Below are positions 8,173 to 15,410 of a stretch of 64,000 nt of DNA, in pieces. The notes under the pieces were generated by a model, which saw nothing but the letters and a program-made list of their open reading frames with translations, ran no database searches and had not been told where the DNA came from. The stretch is from Candidatus Pararuminococcus gallinarum (GTDB lineage Bacteria > Bacillota > Clostridia > Oscillospirales > Ruminococcaceae): positions 25,327-89,326 of the forward strand of contig CAJFSX010000002.1 of NCBI GenBank assembly GCA_904419775.1, in the 5' to 3' direction. The first letter of the stretch is position 1, and each line of letters opens with the position of its first letter. The position numbers were made by a program, and so were the translations under genes.

Positions 8173-8775
8173 ATGAAAAGATGGATTGCAGCGATACTCT
8201 GCTTCAGTTTTTTGCTGGCGGTGTTCGCCGGCTGCGCCTCGGAGGAGGCCGGCTTGGAAAGCGGGGTTTCCACCAGCGCCCCGGCGTCCCAGGACGCCTC
8301 GGAGGCGCAGCCCATTGATCTGGGGGAAATTTTGACTGTAGATATTGACGGCAAAGAGGTGACCCAGGAGATTTTTGCCGGCCATAAGTTGACGGTGGTC
8401 AATGTCTGGGCCACCTGGTGTACCTGGTGCCTGAAAGAGATGCCCCATCTGGCCGAAATCGCAGAGGAGATGGAGGCCGACGGGGTACAGATTGTGGGCC
8501 TTGTCACCGACGCCGGCACAGCCGGGGCGGTAGATGAGGAGCAGCTGGCGCTGGTCAAGGAGATTATGGAGCAAACCGGGGTGGAATACCCCATTATCCT
8601 CCCCGACGCGTCCCTCTCAGAAATCCTGCTCAGCCAGGTCGCCGGCCTGCCTCAGACCTTTTTTGTCAACGGTGAGGGGGAAGCGCTGCCCCTCTACTAC
8701 CCGGGGTATCAAGACAAAGAGGGCTGGATCAGCACCATCCAGTCGGTGCTTGCCACCTTAGAGGGGGAATCTTAG
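8173..8775 (+). CDS. TlpA-like thioredoxin-fold lipoprotein
   Basis: A 200-residue exported thiol-disulfide protein. A signal peptide with lipobox FAGC (Cys near residue 18) anchors it outside the membrane, followed by a low-complexity linker. The TlpA/ResA fold carries the redox motif WATWCTWCLKEMP near residue 78 and the cis-Pro region AGLPQTFFVNGEG. AAAGGAGAATG precedes the start. It abuts a tiny CLEC protein and a membrane polyferredoxin; this arrangement suggests it receives electrons from, or passes them to, that membrane complex to reduce extracytoplasmic thiols. The partner assignment is inference. Confidence 0.9.
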   Translation: MKRWIAAILCFSFLLAVFAGCASEEAGLESGVSTSAPASQDASEAQPIDLGEILTVDIDGKEVTQEIFAGHKLTVVNVWATWCTWCLKEMPHLAEIAEEMEADGVQIVGLVTDAGTAGAVDEEQLALVKEIMEQTGVEYPIILPDASLSEILLSQVAGLPQTFFVNGEGEALPLYYPGYQDKEGWISTIQSVLATLEGES

Positions 8776-8916
8776 ATGAAACGGCGCTGGATACTGCCCG
8801 CCACCCTCCTTGCTTTAGGCGGCGTATTGATGGCAGTAGGAATTTATCGCGGGGAGATGGCCACAGTCTTTCAAAAGGCCGCCAACCTGTGTCTGGAGTG
8901 TATCGGCATTGGCTAA
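8776..8916 (+). CDS. Small CxxC membrane protein (CD1871A family type)
   Basis: A 46-residue protein beginning [18 protein letters not shown] and ending [10 protein letters not shown]. It has one hydrophobic segment (about residues 5-23) and one CLEC motif near residues 39-42. The ATG directly follows the TAG of the TlpA-like gene (no gap) and its stop overlaps the TTG start of the polyferredoxin gene, so the three genes are tightly coupled. It matches the description of the clostridial CD1871A-type CXXC proteins found in the same gene order. Probably a membrane redox relay; the exact role is unknown. Confidence 0.8.
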   Translation: MKRRWILPATLLALGGVLMAVGIYRGEMATVFQKAANLCLECIGIG

Positions 8917-9814
8917 ACAAAAGAGAAGAAACCTCCGTCCCTGGGTGCAGGGGATCTGGACGGTGGTGACCAACAGCTATCTGGTGGGATTTTGGCAGGG
9001 AAAACTCTACCGCGGCCCCATCAAAAACCTCTGTGTCCCCGGGCTCAACTGCTATTCCTGCCCCGGAGCGGTGGGCTCCTGCCCTATCGGCGCCCTACAG
9101 GCGGTGATAGGTAGCCGGGACTATCATTTTGCCTTTTATGTGGTGGGATTTCTCATGGCGGTAGGCGCCATCTGCGGCCGGTTTGTCTGCGGCTGGCTCT
9201 GTCCCTTTGGCTGGATCCAGGAGCTGATTCACAAAATCCCCTTCCCCAAGAAGATCCGCTCCTTCCGATGGGATAAGCCCCTCCGGTTTCTCAAATATGG
9301 GATTCTGGTAGTTTTCGTGATCCTGCTGCCCCTGTTTCTGGTGGACTTCATCGGCCAGGGAGAGCCCTTTTTCTGCAAGCTGATCTGCCCCGCCGGCACC
9401 CTGGAAGGCGGCATCCCCATGGTGCTGCTCAACGAGCCGCTGCGGGCGACCATTGGCTGGCTCTATACCTGGAAGATGGCCATTTTGGCGGTTTTGATCT
9501 TTTTATCCATTTTAACCTACCGGCCCTTCTGCAAATATCTTTGTCCCTTGGGGGCTGTCTATGGGCTGGCAAATCCCGTCTCATTCTATAAGCTTCGGGT
9601 AGATGAGGAAAAATGCATCCACTGCGGAAAATGCGCCAAGGTCTGTCCTATGCAGGTGGACCCGGTCAAATCCCCTAACGCTTTGGAATGCATCCGCTGC
9701 GGGGAATGTAAAAAGGCCTGTCCCACCGGCGCCATTTCTATGGGATTTGGCGCCCGGGTCTCCGCCAAAAAGATGATTGGCATCGATCTGCCAGAGATGG
9801 AGAAAAAGTCTTGA
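8909..9814 (+). CDS. Membrane 4Fe-4S polyferredoxin (NapH/YccM-like)
   Basis: A 301-residue integral membrane iron-sulfur protein. Around five transmembrane segments are interleaved with Cys motifs typical of the family: [14 protein letters not shown] near residue 50, CGWLCPFG near 93, CKYLCPLG near 210. Two classical 4Fe-4S clusters follow: [13 protein letters not shown] and [14 protein letters not shown] (about 232-271). The start is a TTG at 8909 overlapping the previous stop, with GGAG 10 bases upstream. It likely carries electrons across the membrane, here towards the TlpA-like lipoprotein through the CLEC protein. Confidence 0.9.
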   Translation: MAKQKRRNLRPWVQGIWTVVTNSYLVGFWQGKLYRGPIKNLCVPGLNCYSCPGAVGSCPIGALQAVIGSRDYHFAFYVVGFLMAVGAICGRFVCGWLCPFGWIQELIHKIPFPKKIRSFRWDKPLRFLKYGILVVFVILLPLFLVDFIGQGEPFFCKLICPAGTLEGGIPMVLLNEPLRATIGWLYTWKMAILAVLIFLSILTYRPFCKYLCPLGAVYGLANPVSFYKLRVDEEKCIHCGKCAKVCPMQVDPVKSPNALECIRCGECKKACPTGAISMGFGARVSAKKMIGIDLPEMEKKS

Positions 9815-9839
9815 CATGTGGGCATATGCACATTATAAT
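9811..9839 (+). promoter_or_regulatory. Consensus promoter of DUF134-mrp-nifX operon
   Basis: Exact TTGACA (9811-9816) and TATAAT (9834-9839) with a 17-base spacer. The -35 box overlaps the end of the polyferredoxin gene. The spacer itself is part of the operator-like repeat at 9820-9862. Confidence 0.9.
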
Positions 9840-9862
9840 GAGAGAGTAATGTGCATATGCCC
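9820..9862. promoter_or_regulatory. 16-bp inverted repeat operator over DUF134 promoter
   Basis: GGGCATATGCACATTA (9820-9835) is repeated as its exact reverse complement at 9847-9862, with an 11-base centre. One arm fills the promoter spacer and touches the -10; the other covers the expected start of transcription. Each arm contains its own GCATATGC palindrome, so this could be two sites for a dimeric repressor. No T run follows, so it is not a terminator. Autoregulation by the DUF134 protein is inference. Confidence 0.8.
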
Positions 9863-9896
9863 ATTTTTGCTGGGCAAAATGAAAGGAAGTAACCCC

Positions 9897-10256
9897 ATGC
9901 CCAGAAATGTCAAATGCAGGAGGGTCTGCGCCGAACCCCAGGCGGCATGCTTTGTACCGGAAAACGGGGGAGGGGAGGAGATCCGGCTCAGCGTAGACGA
10001 GCTGGAATCCCTGCGGCTGTGCGATCTGGAGGGAATGGACCAGGATATGGCCGCCGAGCGGATGAATGTCTCCCGCGGCACCTTTCAGCGCATTCTCTAT
10101 GCGGCGCGGCGGCAGGTGGCTGACGCCCTTTGCCACGGCAAGATCCTGCGCATCGGCGGCGGCAACTACCAGGTGGCCCAGTCCCGTTGCCAATGCCCCG
10201 GAATGTGCGCCAAATGCAGATTTTCTGAAGACGATGAAACCAAAAAGGAGATGTAA
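9897..10256 (+). CDS. DUF134 family DNA-binding protein
   Basis: A 119-residue protein of the DUF134 family (predicted DNA-binding). The opening MPRNVKCRRVCAEP is the family mark; residues about 47-78 form a sigma-region-4-like helix-turn-helix (DMAAERMNVSRGTFQRIL). A Cys-rich tail CQCPGMCAKC suggests a metal or Fe-S sensor site. AAAGGAAG precedes the ATG. It is 6 bases from mrp and under a promoter with a large inverted repeat, so it is probably the regulator of this operon, sensing Fe-S or redox state. That role is inferred, not shown. Confidence 0.85.
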   Translation: MPRNVKCRRVCAEPQAACFVPENGGGEEIRLSVDELESLRLCDLEGMDQDMAAERMNVSRGTFQRILYAARRQVADALCHGKILRIGGGNYQVAQSRCQCPGMCAKCRFSEDDETKKEM

Positions 10257-10262
10257 AATCCC

Positions 10263-11105
10263 ATGAGCGAATGTAATCACGATTGCGGAAGCTGTTCCCA
10301 GACCTGTGCGGAGCGGCAGAATCCCGCCGATTTTAAAGAAAGCCTCAACGAGATGAGCAGCGTCAAAAAGGTCATCGGCGTTGTCAGCGGCAAGGGTGGC
10401 GTAGGCAAAAGCATTGTCACCGCTATGCTGGCTGTTCTCTTAAAGCGCCGGGGCTACAACACCGCTGTATTGGATGCCGACATCACCGGTCCCTCCATCC
10501 CCAAGGTCTTCGGCATCAAGGAGCGGGCCCAGGCCAGTGAATTCGGCCTTCTGCCGGCCAAGAGCAAATTCGGCACCGACATTATGAGTGTCAACATGCT
10601 GTTGGAAAACGAGGAAGATCCTGTTGTCTGGCGCGGCCCGATTATCGCCGGCACAGTCAAGCAGTTCTGGACCGATGTGATCTGGTCGGATGTGGACTTT
10701 ATGTTTGTGGATATGCCTCCGGGCACCGGCGATGTGCCATTGACCGTGTTTCAGTCCCTGCCGCTGGATGGCATTATCGTGGTCACCTCTCCCCAGGAGC
10801 TGGTCAGCATGATCGTGGCCAAAGCTGTCAACATGGCAAAGCTGATGGATATCCCCATCCTGGGTGTGGTAGAAAATATGAGCTATGTAGAATGTCCTGA
10901 CTGCGGCAAGAAGATCCTGGTCTTTGGGGAAAGCCATGTGGAAGAAGCAGCCAAGAAATATAATCTTCAGGTCTTGGGCAAAATCCCCATGACCCCGGAT
11001 TTGGCCCGGGTCTGCGACCAGGGTGTCATCGAGCTGTTTGAAGGCGATTGGCTGGATCACGCAGCTGACGTCATCGAAAATATAGAGGGAGATGCGAAGA
11101 AATGA
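10263..11105 (+). CDS. mrp: Mrp/NBP35-family Fe-S carrier ATPase
   Basis: A 280-residue P-loop ATPase of the ApbC/Mrp/NBP35 group that carries or inserts iron-sulfur clusters. An N-terminal Cys-rich leader (CNHDCGSCSQTC) resembles the NBP35 cluster site; the deviant Walker A is SGKGGVGKS at about residues 40-48; VDMPPGTGD is the switch II region; CPDCGKK near residue 220 is the conserved C-terminal CxxC that binds a bridging cluster in dimers. The gene overlaps the NifX-like gene by 4 bases (ATGA), indicating coupled translation. Confidence 0.92.
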   Translation: MSECNHDCGSCSQTCAERQNPADFKESLNEMSSVKKVIGVVSGKGGVGKSIVTAMLAVLLKRRGYNTAVLDADITGPSIPKVFGIKERAQASEFGLLPAKSKFGTDIMSVNMLLENEEDPVVWRGPIIAGTVKQFWTDVIWSDVDFMFVDMPPGTGDVPLTVFQSLPLDGIIVVTSPQELVSMIVAKAVNMAKLMDIPILGVVENMSYVECPDCGKKILVFGESHVEEAAKKYNLQVLGKIPMTPDLARVCDQGVIELFEGDWLDHAADVIENIEGDAKK

Positions 11106-11518
11106 AAATCGCGGTAACCACTGAAAATGGCCAGGTCTTCCAGCATTTTGGCAAGACCAAAACCTTTACCCTGTACACGGTGGAAAACGGTGCAGTACAG
11201 GAGAAAACCCTGCTGGACGGCGGCGATGAAGGACACAGCGCCCTGGTTGGCGTCCTCAAAAACGCAGGGGTAGAGCTTCTCATCTGCGGCGGCATTGGGC
11301 CGGGAGCCCAAAACGCCCTGGCAGCGGCTGGCATCACCTGTGTGGCCGGCGCTTCTGGAGATGTGGACGCTGCGGTGGCAGCCTATCTTGCCGGAACCCT
11401 GCAAATCGATCCGGCGGCGGCTCACTGTAACCACCACGGCCACGGGGAAGGCCATACTTGTGGCGATCATCACGGCCATGAGGGCGGTCACAGCTGCGGA
11501 GCCCACACCTGCAAATAA
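11102..11518 (+). CDS. NifX/NifB-like cofactor-binding protein with His/Cys tail
   Basis: A 138-residue protein of the dinitrogenase iron-molybdenum cofactor family (NifX/NafY/NifB C-terminal fold). It opens MKIAVTTENGQVFQHFGKTK, the family hallmark, and residues 1-100 form the fold. The last 35 residues are a metal-binding tail rich in HGH, HTCG and HSCG. No nitrogenase genes are present; with mrp and DUF134 it more likely binds an Fe-S or metal cluster intermediate. Confidence 0.88.
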   Translation: MKIAVTTENGQVFQHFGKTKTFTLYTVENGAVQEKTLLDGGDEGHSALVGVLKNAGVELLICGGIGPGAQNALAAAGITCVAGASGDVDAAVAAYLAGTLQIDPAAAHCNHHGHGEGHTCGDHHGHEGGHSCGAHTCK

Positions 11519-11530
11519 TTGCGCGCAAAA

Positions 11531-11563
11531 AAAGAGCGGAAGCTTAGGCTTCCGCTCTTTTTA
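11531..11563. terminator. Bidirectional terminator after nifX-like gene
   Basis: AAAGAGCGGAAGC pairs with GCTTCCGCTCTTT around a four-base loop, then TTTT; the A run on the other side serves the convergent GNAT gene. Confidence 0.88.
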
Positions 11564-11580
11564 TTTGGGCATTTCAGTCT

Positions 11581-12096
11581 TTATTTCATCTCTTCCCGGA
11601 GCAGGGAGTAGATACAGGAATCGAGAATCCGCCCTCTCTTGTATACACTTTGACGGAGGATCCCTTCCAGGGTAAAGCCCGCCTTTTCCAGAGCGCGGCG
11701 GCTCCCCAGATTGGCGGCATAGGGCTCGGCGTGGATGCGGGCAATGTCATAGCGGGAAAAGGCCTCCTCGCACATCCGCCGGATGGCCCGGGACATAATC
11801 CCCCGGCCCCAAAAGGACTCTCCCAGCCAGTAGCCGATCTCCCCGCTTTTGCGGTAGACGTCTTCCCCGAGAGTGACGCTGATGCTCCCCACGGCCTGGC
11901 CGTCGATCTGGATCGCCCGGGCCAGCTGGCGCTCCTCGCCGGCCTGGATGCAGGAGAGGACAAACTGCCGGGCATCGTCATAAGCATAGGGAAAGGGGAA
12001 GACATCCCGCAGGTTGGCCGCGATTTTCTCATTGTTGGCATAAAGGTATACACTGTCGACATCTTCTATCGTCCAGGGACGAAGGATAAATTCCAT
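11581..12096 (-). CDS. GNAT acetyltransferase, RimJ/RimL type
   Basis: A 171-residue acetyltransferase of the RimJ/RimL/SpeG-like group. Seen are the opening LRPWTIEDVDSVYLYANN, the core GEIGYWLGESFWGRGIMSRA with acetyl-CoA loop, and NLGSRRALEKAGF near the C-terminus. The start at 12096 is chosen because AAGGAG is 9 bases upstream; the frame is open further upstream without a site. It may modify a protein N-terminus or a small amine; the substrate is unknown. Confidence 0.85.
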   Translation of the reverse strand: MEFILRPWTIEDVDSVYLYANNEKIAANLRDVFPFPYAYDDARQFVLSCIQAGEERQLARAIQIDGQAVGSISVTLGEDVYRKSGEIGYWLGESFWGRGIMSRAIRRMCEEAFSRYDIARIHAEPYAANLGSRRALEKAGFTLEGILRQSVYKRGRILDSCIYSLLREEMK

Positions 12097-12154
12097 CTGG
12101 GTCATCTCCTTTGAGGGGATTTTAACACAGGGGCCCAGGAAAAACAAGAAGGTC

Positions 12155-13498
12155 TTAGGAGCCCTGTTCCCAAAGGGCGTGAGCCCGCAGCAGCAGGGCT
12201 TCTTTCTGGTTGGGCAGTTCCCCGTCGATGACGGCGGAGAGCAGCTCCTTTAAAATGCTGCCCAGCTGAGGCCCAGCTGGAAGGCCTAAAGCCATCAGAT
12301 CCCGCCCGCCTACGGCGAGGTCAGGAAGGGAGAGGCAGGGCCTTTTTTGCAGCTGCTTTCTGGCGCACTCTTCCAGAGCATCGATGTGAGCAAGACGATC
12401 CGGATCGGGGTTCCGGCGCTGGGCCCGGATATCCGCCCGGCGGATGTCCAGAATATCGAAAAAGCCTTCCTCCCCCAGCTGGGAAAGCCAGCGCCGGACT
12501 GTTTTGGCCTCCGTCGGGATGTCCAGGCCGTGATGGCGGATGAGGGAGACAATCTGTTCCCGCTGGGCGGTAGAAAAGCGGAGATTGCGCAGGATGGTGT
12601 CGGCCATCTGGGCAGAGATTTCCTCGTGCCCAAAGGCATGTCCCACCCCATCCTCTGACCGGGTGAAACAGCGAGGCTTGCCGATATCATGAAGCAGCAT
12701 GGCCATCCGCAGGGATTGGGTAGGCCGGATGAAGGAGACAGCCCGGGCCATATGGGTATATAGGTCAAAATCATGGTGGGGATTGTGCTGGTCAAGGCCG
12801 ACACAGGGCAAAAGTTCCGGGACCCAAACTCCCAGTATGTCGGGGGAGGTAAGGAGGACGGACAGACAGTTTTCCCCGGTGATGAGCCGGAGCAGCTCTT
12901 CCCGGACCCGCTCGGCGGAGATGGCCTTCAGCAGTCCTCTCAACTCATGGAGGGCGACAGCGGTGGCGTCCTCAATAGAAAATCCCAGCGCTGAAGAAAA
13001 ACGCAGGGCTCTGAGAATGCGCAAGGCATCCTCAGAAAAGCGACGCCGGGGATCGCCTACACAGCGGATGAGCCCCAGCCGGAGATCCTCCCGGCCTCCG
13101 AAAAAGTCCACCAGTCCTACCTGAGGATGATAGGCCATGGCATTGACGGTGAAATCCCGGCGGGAGAGGTCGTCCGCCAAATGAGGAGAAAATCGGACAG
13201 CGTCAGGATGCCGGTGGTCGGAATAGCCGCCATCCACCCGGAAGGTGGTGATTTCAATGGGCATCCCGTCTATGTGTACAGTTAGGGTGCCGTGTTTGAG
13301 GCCGGTAGGCACCAGGGAAAAGCCTTCAAATATAGCCAGCATGTCCTCTGGCCGGGCGGCAGTGGTGATGTCCCAGTCATGGGGCTCCCTTCCCAGCAGG
13401 GAATCCCGGACGCATCCTCCTACAGCGTAGGCGGCAAAGCCCTGGGCGGTGAGCAGGGAAAGGGCGCTTTCCACAGCAGAAGGCAGATGAATCTTCAT
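12155..13498 (-). CDS. cca: CCA-adding tRNA nucleotidyltransferase / poly(A) polymerase family
   Basis: A 447-residue class II nucleotidyltransferase that adds or repairs the 3' CCA of tRNA. Motifs: VGGCVRDSLLGREPHDWDI (Gly-rich head and catalytic DxD, residues ~26-44), RRDFTVNAMAY, the RRxxF-type helices, and a C-terminal HD domain (MLLHDIGKPR and HGLDIP). The presence of the HD domain fits members with added phosphatase activity. MKIHLPS at 13498 is chosen as start (AAAGGA 12 bases upstream). It is followed closely by the GNAT gene on the same strand and preceded by the DHFR-like gene. Confidence 0.92.
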   Translation of the reverse strand: MKIHLPSAVESALSLLTAQGFAAYAVGGCVRDSLLGREPHDWDITTAARPEDMLAIFEGFSLVPTGLKHGTLTVHIDGMPIEITTFRVDGGYSDHRHPDAVRFSPHLADDLSRRDFTVNAMAYHPQVGLVDFFGGREDLRLGLIRCVGDPRRRFSEDALRILRALRFSSALGFSIEDATAVALHELRGLLKAISAERVREELLRLITGENCLSVLLTSPDILGVWVPELLPCVGLDQHNPHHDFDLYTHMARAVSFIRPTQSLRMAMLLHDIGKPRCFTRSEDGVGHAFGHEEISAQMADTILRNLRFSTAQREQIVSLIRHHGLDIPTEAKTVRRWLSQLGEEGFFDILDIRRADIRAQRRNPDPDRLAHIDALEECARKQLQKRPCLSLPDLAVGGRDLMALGLPAGPQLGSILKELLSAVIDGELPNQKEALLLRAHALWEQGS

Positions 13499-13524
13499 TG
13501 CATGTTCTCGTCCTTTCTTTTCCA

Positions 13525-14067
13525 TTAACCCAACCTCCCAGGACGCTCATAAATCAGTTCCACCATGCCGTGACACTCTTGTGTGCTGATGAGATTGCAT
13601 GCGCGCCTTTCTTCCAGCGCCCCAAAGAGGCGGACGCCGCTGCCCAGAATGGTGGGGATCACGGTAAGATGGAAAATGTCGATGGCGTCCTCCCAGATGA
13701 GCTGCTGGGCAAGATTGGCGCCGCCGCAGATCCAGATATCCTTTCCTTCCTCCCGCCGCAGCTGTTCTATCAGTATGGCTGGATCCTGGGCAACAAACCT
13801 AACTTCTGATGTGGAGGGCATCTTTTGATGGGTAAAGACATAGCTGGCCATCCCCTGATATGGCCACTGTCCAGGAGAGAGCTCGGTGAAAATTTGGTGG
13901 TAGGTGTTCCATCCCATAAGCACAGTGTCAATATTCTGCATTAACTGAGCGTAACTTCCGGGCTCCCCGGCGTCGGGAGCTTGAGCTTCCAACCACTGCA
14001 CTCCGTCCAGAGAATCAGCGATGAAACCGTCCAGGCTCATGGCAAGATAGAGTATAACTTTTCTCAT
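13525..14067 (-). CDS. Dihydrofolate reductase/RibD C-domain-like protein
   Basis: A 180-residue protein of the RibD C-terminal/DHFR-like superfamily (YyaP/YwjB type). It starts MRKVILYLAMSLDGFIAD, the family signature, and contains DTVLMGWNTYHQI and IWICGGANLAQQLI for NADPH binding. These single-domain proteins usually are not the folate-pathway DHFR; the substrate is unknown. AAGGGGGA lies 6 bases before the ATG. Divergent from the PerR-like gene. Confidence 0.85.
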   Translation of the reverse strand: MRKVILYLAMSLDGFIADSLDGVQWLEAQAPDAGEPGSYAQLMQNIDTVLMGWNTYHQIFTELSPGQWPYQGMASYVFTHQKMPSTSEVRFVAQDPAILIEQLRREEGKDIWICGGANLAQQLIWEDAIDIFHLTVIPTILGSGVRLFGALEERRACNLISTQECHGMVELIYERPGRLG

Positions 14068-14176
14068 GGAGATCCCCCTTTGTCCTTTTTATTTTACTAT
14101 ATTTCCTGGGCTTTGGGTATCCGTGTTCCCATGGAATAATTATTAGATTGTTCCCTAGAAAACTTTCAAAATATCC

Positions 14177-14205
14177 TTGACAGGGAGGAGAAGTTCTGAT
14201 AATAT
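14177..14205 (+). promoter_or_regulatory. Promoter of PerR-like/rubrerythrin operon
   Basis: TTGACA (14177-14182), a 17-base spacer and TAATAT (14200-14205), 45 bases before the regulator ATG. Confidence 0.75.
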
Positions 14206-14216
14206 AATAACAGAAA

Positions 14217-14228
14217 TAATAATTATTA
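14217..14228. promoter_or_regulatory. AT-rich palindrome, candidate PerR/Fur operator
   Basis: TAATAATTATTA is a perfect 12-bp palindrome placed just after the expected transcription start of a Fur-family gene. It has the AT character of Per boxes but does not fit the TTATAATnATTATAA consensus well, so the assignment rests on position. Confidence 0.45.
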
Positions 14229-14249
14229 CTATTAAGAGAGGAGCCTGAC

Positions 14250-14660
14250 ATGAAATATTCCCGTCAGAGGGAGTTGATACTCGAAGCTGTCAGAGAGGAC
14301 GATGTCCATCCCACAGCGGACTTTATCTATCAAAGGCTTAAAAAAGATCATCCAAACCTGAGCCTAGGGACAGTATACCGCAATTTAAACCTGCTCAGTG
14401 AGATCGGTACCATCAATAAGCTTCATGTGCCAGGGATGCCTGACCGTTTTGACGGCAACATCACTCCCCATTATCACTTTTATTGTAAGCACTGCGGCAG
14501 GGTCTTTGACGTCAGTATAGATTTTCCACAGGAAATCGATCGGGAGGTAGAGAGGAAAACCGGCCATCAGGTGGATTCCCACAGCATCCTCTTCAGCGGC
14601 ATCTGTAAAGGCTGCGCCCAGAAAACACCAGATCAAGACGGCAATAGTGCCGTTAGATAA
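14250..14660 (+). CDS. perR: Fur-family peroxide/metal regulator (PerR-like)
   Basis: A 136-residue Fur-family repressor. The winged helix includes LGTVYRNLNLLSEIG (recognition helix). Metal residues in PerR/Fur positions are visible: His in HPTADF, Asp/His in DRFDGN and HYHFYCKHCG, and two CxxC zinc pairs (CKHC and CKGC). Linked to rubrerythrin 22 bases downstream, which is the classic peroxide-defence pairing in anaerobes, so PerR is the best label; iron sensing is not excluded. GAGAGGAG precedes the ATG, and a palindrome lies at its promoter for autoregulation. Confidence 0.85.
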   Translation: MKYSRQRELILEAVREDDVHPTADFIYQRLKKDHPNLSLGTVYRNLNLLSEIGTINKLHVPGMPDRFDGNITPHYHFYCKHCGRVFDVSIDFPQEIDREVERKTGHQVDSHSILFSGICKGCAQKTPDQDGNSAVR

Positions 14661-14682
14661 ATTTTGACAGAAAGAAGGAACG

Positions 14683-15219
14683 ATGATGAACTTAAAAGGA
14701 TCAAAAACCGAAGCCAACCTGATGACTGCTTTTGCAGGGGAATCCCAGGCAAGAAACAAATACACCTATTTTGCAAGCAAAGCAAGAAAAGACGGCTTTG
14801 TACAGATCGCGAACCTGTTTGAAGAAACCGCCAACAACGAAAAAGAGCATGCAAAAATTTGGTTTAAACTGCTGGATGGCATCGGTTCCACCGCAGAAAA
14901 CCTGAAGGCTGCCGCAGCTGGCGAGAACTATGAGTGGACCGATATGTACGCTACCTTTGCCAAAGAGGCCAAAGAAGAGGGATTCGATCAGATCGCGTTC
15001 CTTTTTGAGTCTGTTGGCAAGATCGAGAAGCATCACGAGGAGCGGTATCTGGATCTGCTCAAAAACGTCGAGGAGAACAAAGTCTTTAAGAAAGACGGCA
15101 AGGTCTATTGGAAGTGCGGTAACTGCGGCCATATCCATGAAGGCACCGAGGCCCCTGGCGTATGTCCGGTCTGCAACCATCCCCAGGCTTATTTTGAACT
15201 GGTCAACAAAAACTATTAA
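14683..15219 (+). CDS. rbr: Rubrerythrin
   Basis: A 178-residue rubrerythrin, a non-haem iron peroxidase that protects anaerobes from hydrogen peroxide. The ferritin-like diiron domain shows [20 protein letters not shown] and IEKHHEERY (Glu and His ligands), and the C-terminal rubredoxin domain shows WKCGNCG and CPVCNHP (CxxC twice). Two ATGs (14683 and 14686) follow AAGGAA; either may be used. Expressed with the PerR-like gene and closed by a very strong terminator. Confidence 0.96.
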   Translation: MMNLKGSKTEANLMTAFAGESQARNKYTYFASKARKDGFVQIANLFEETANNEKEHAKIWFKLLDGIGSTAENLKAAAAGENYEWTDMYATFAKEAKEEGFDQIAFLFESVGKIEKHHEERYLDLLKNVEENKVFKKDGKVYWKCGNCGHIHEGTEAPGVCPVCNHPQAYFELVNKNY

Positions 15220-15250
15220 TCGACAATTCCTATTTATATACCTTTTTCAT

Positions 15251-15294
15251 AAGGACAAAGCGGACAGCGGTTTTGCTGTCCGCTTTGTCCTTTT
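15251..15294 (+). terminator. Intrinsic terminator after rubrerythrin
   Basis: An 18-bp perfect stem (15251-15268 with 15275-15292), a six-base loop and TTTT. Confidence 0.92.
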
Positions 15295-15321
15295 CTGAAT
15301 ATGAATATTTTTCCACTTTTC

Positions 15322-15350
15322 TTTCCAGGGGAGGAGATTTGTATTATAAT
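15322..15350 (+). promoter_or_regulatory. Promoter of yibE/F-like gene
   Basis: TTTCCA (15322-15327), a 17-base spacer and TATAAT (15345-15350). Confidence 0.5.
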
Positions 15351-15410
15351 AGACGCTGTATTTGGACAAAATCCGGCAGCAATGCGGAAGAGAAAGGATG
15401 AGACTCTCCA

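Noticed and set aside
14214..14234. Classical PerR box before the PerR-like gene
   Set aside because: The palindrome TAATAATTATTA does not fit TTATAATnATTATAA; kept only as a positional operator candidate.
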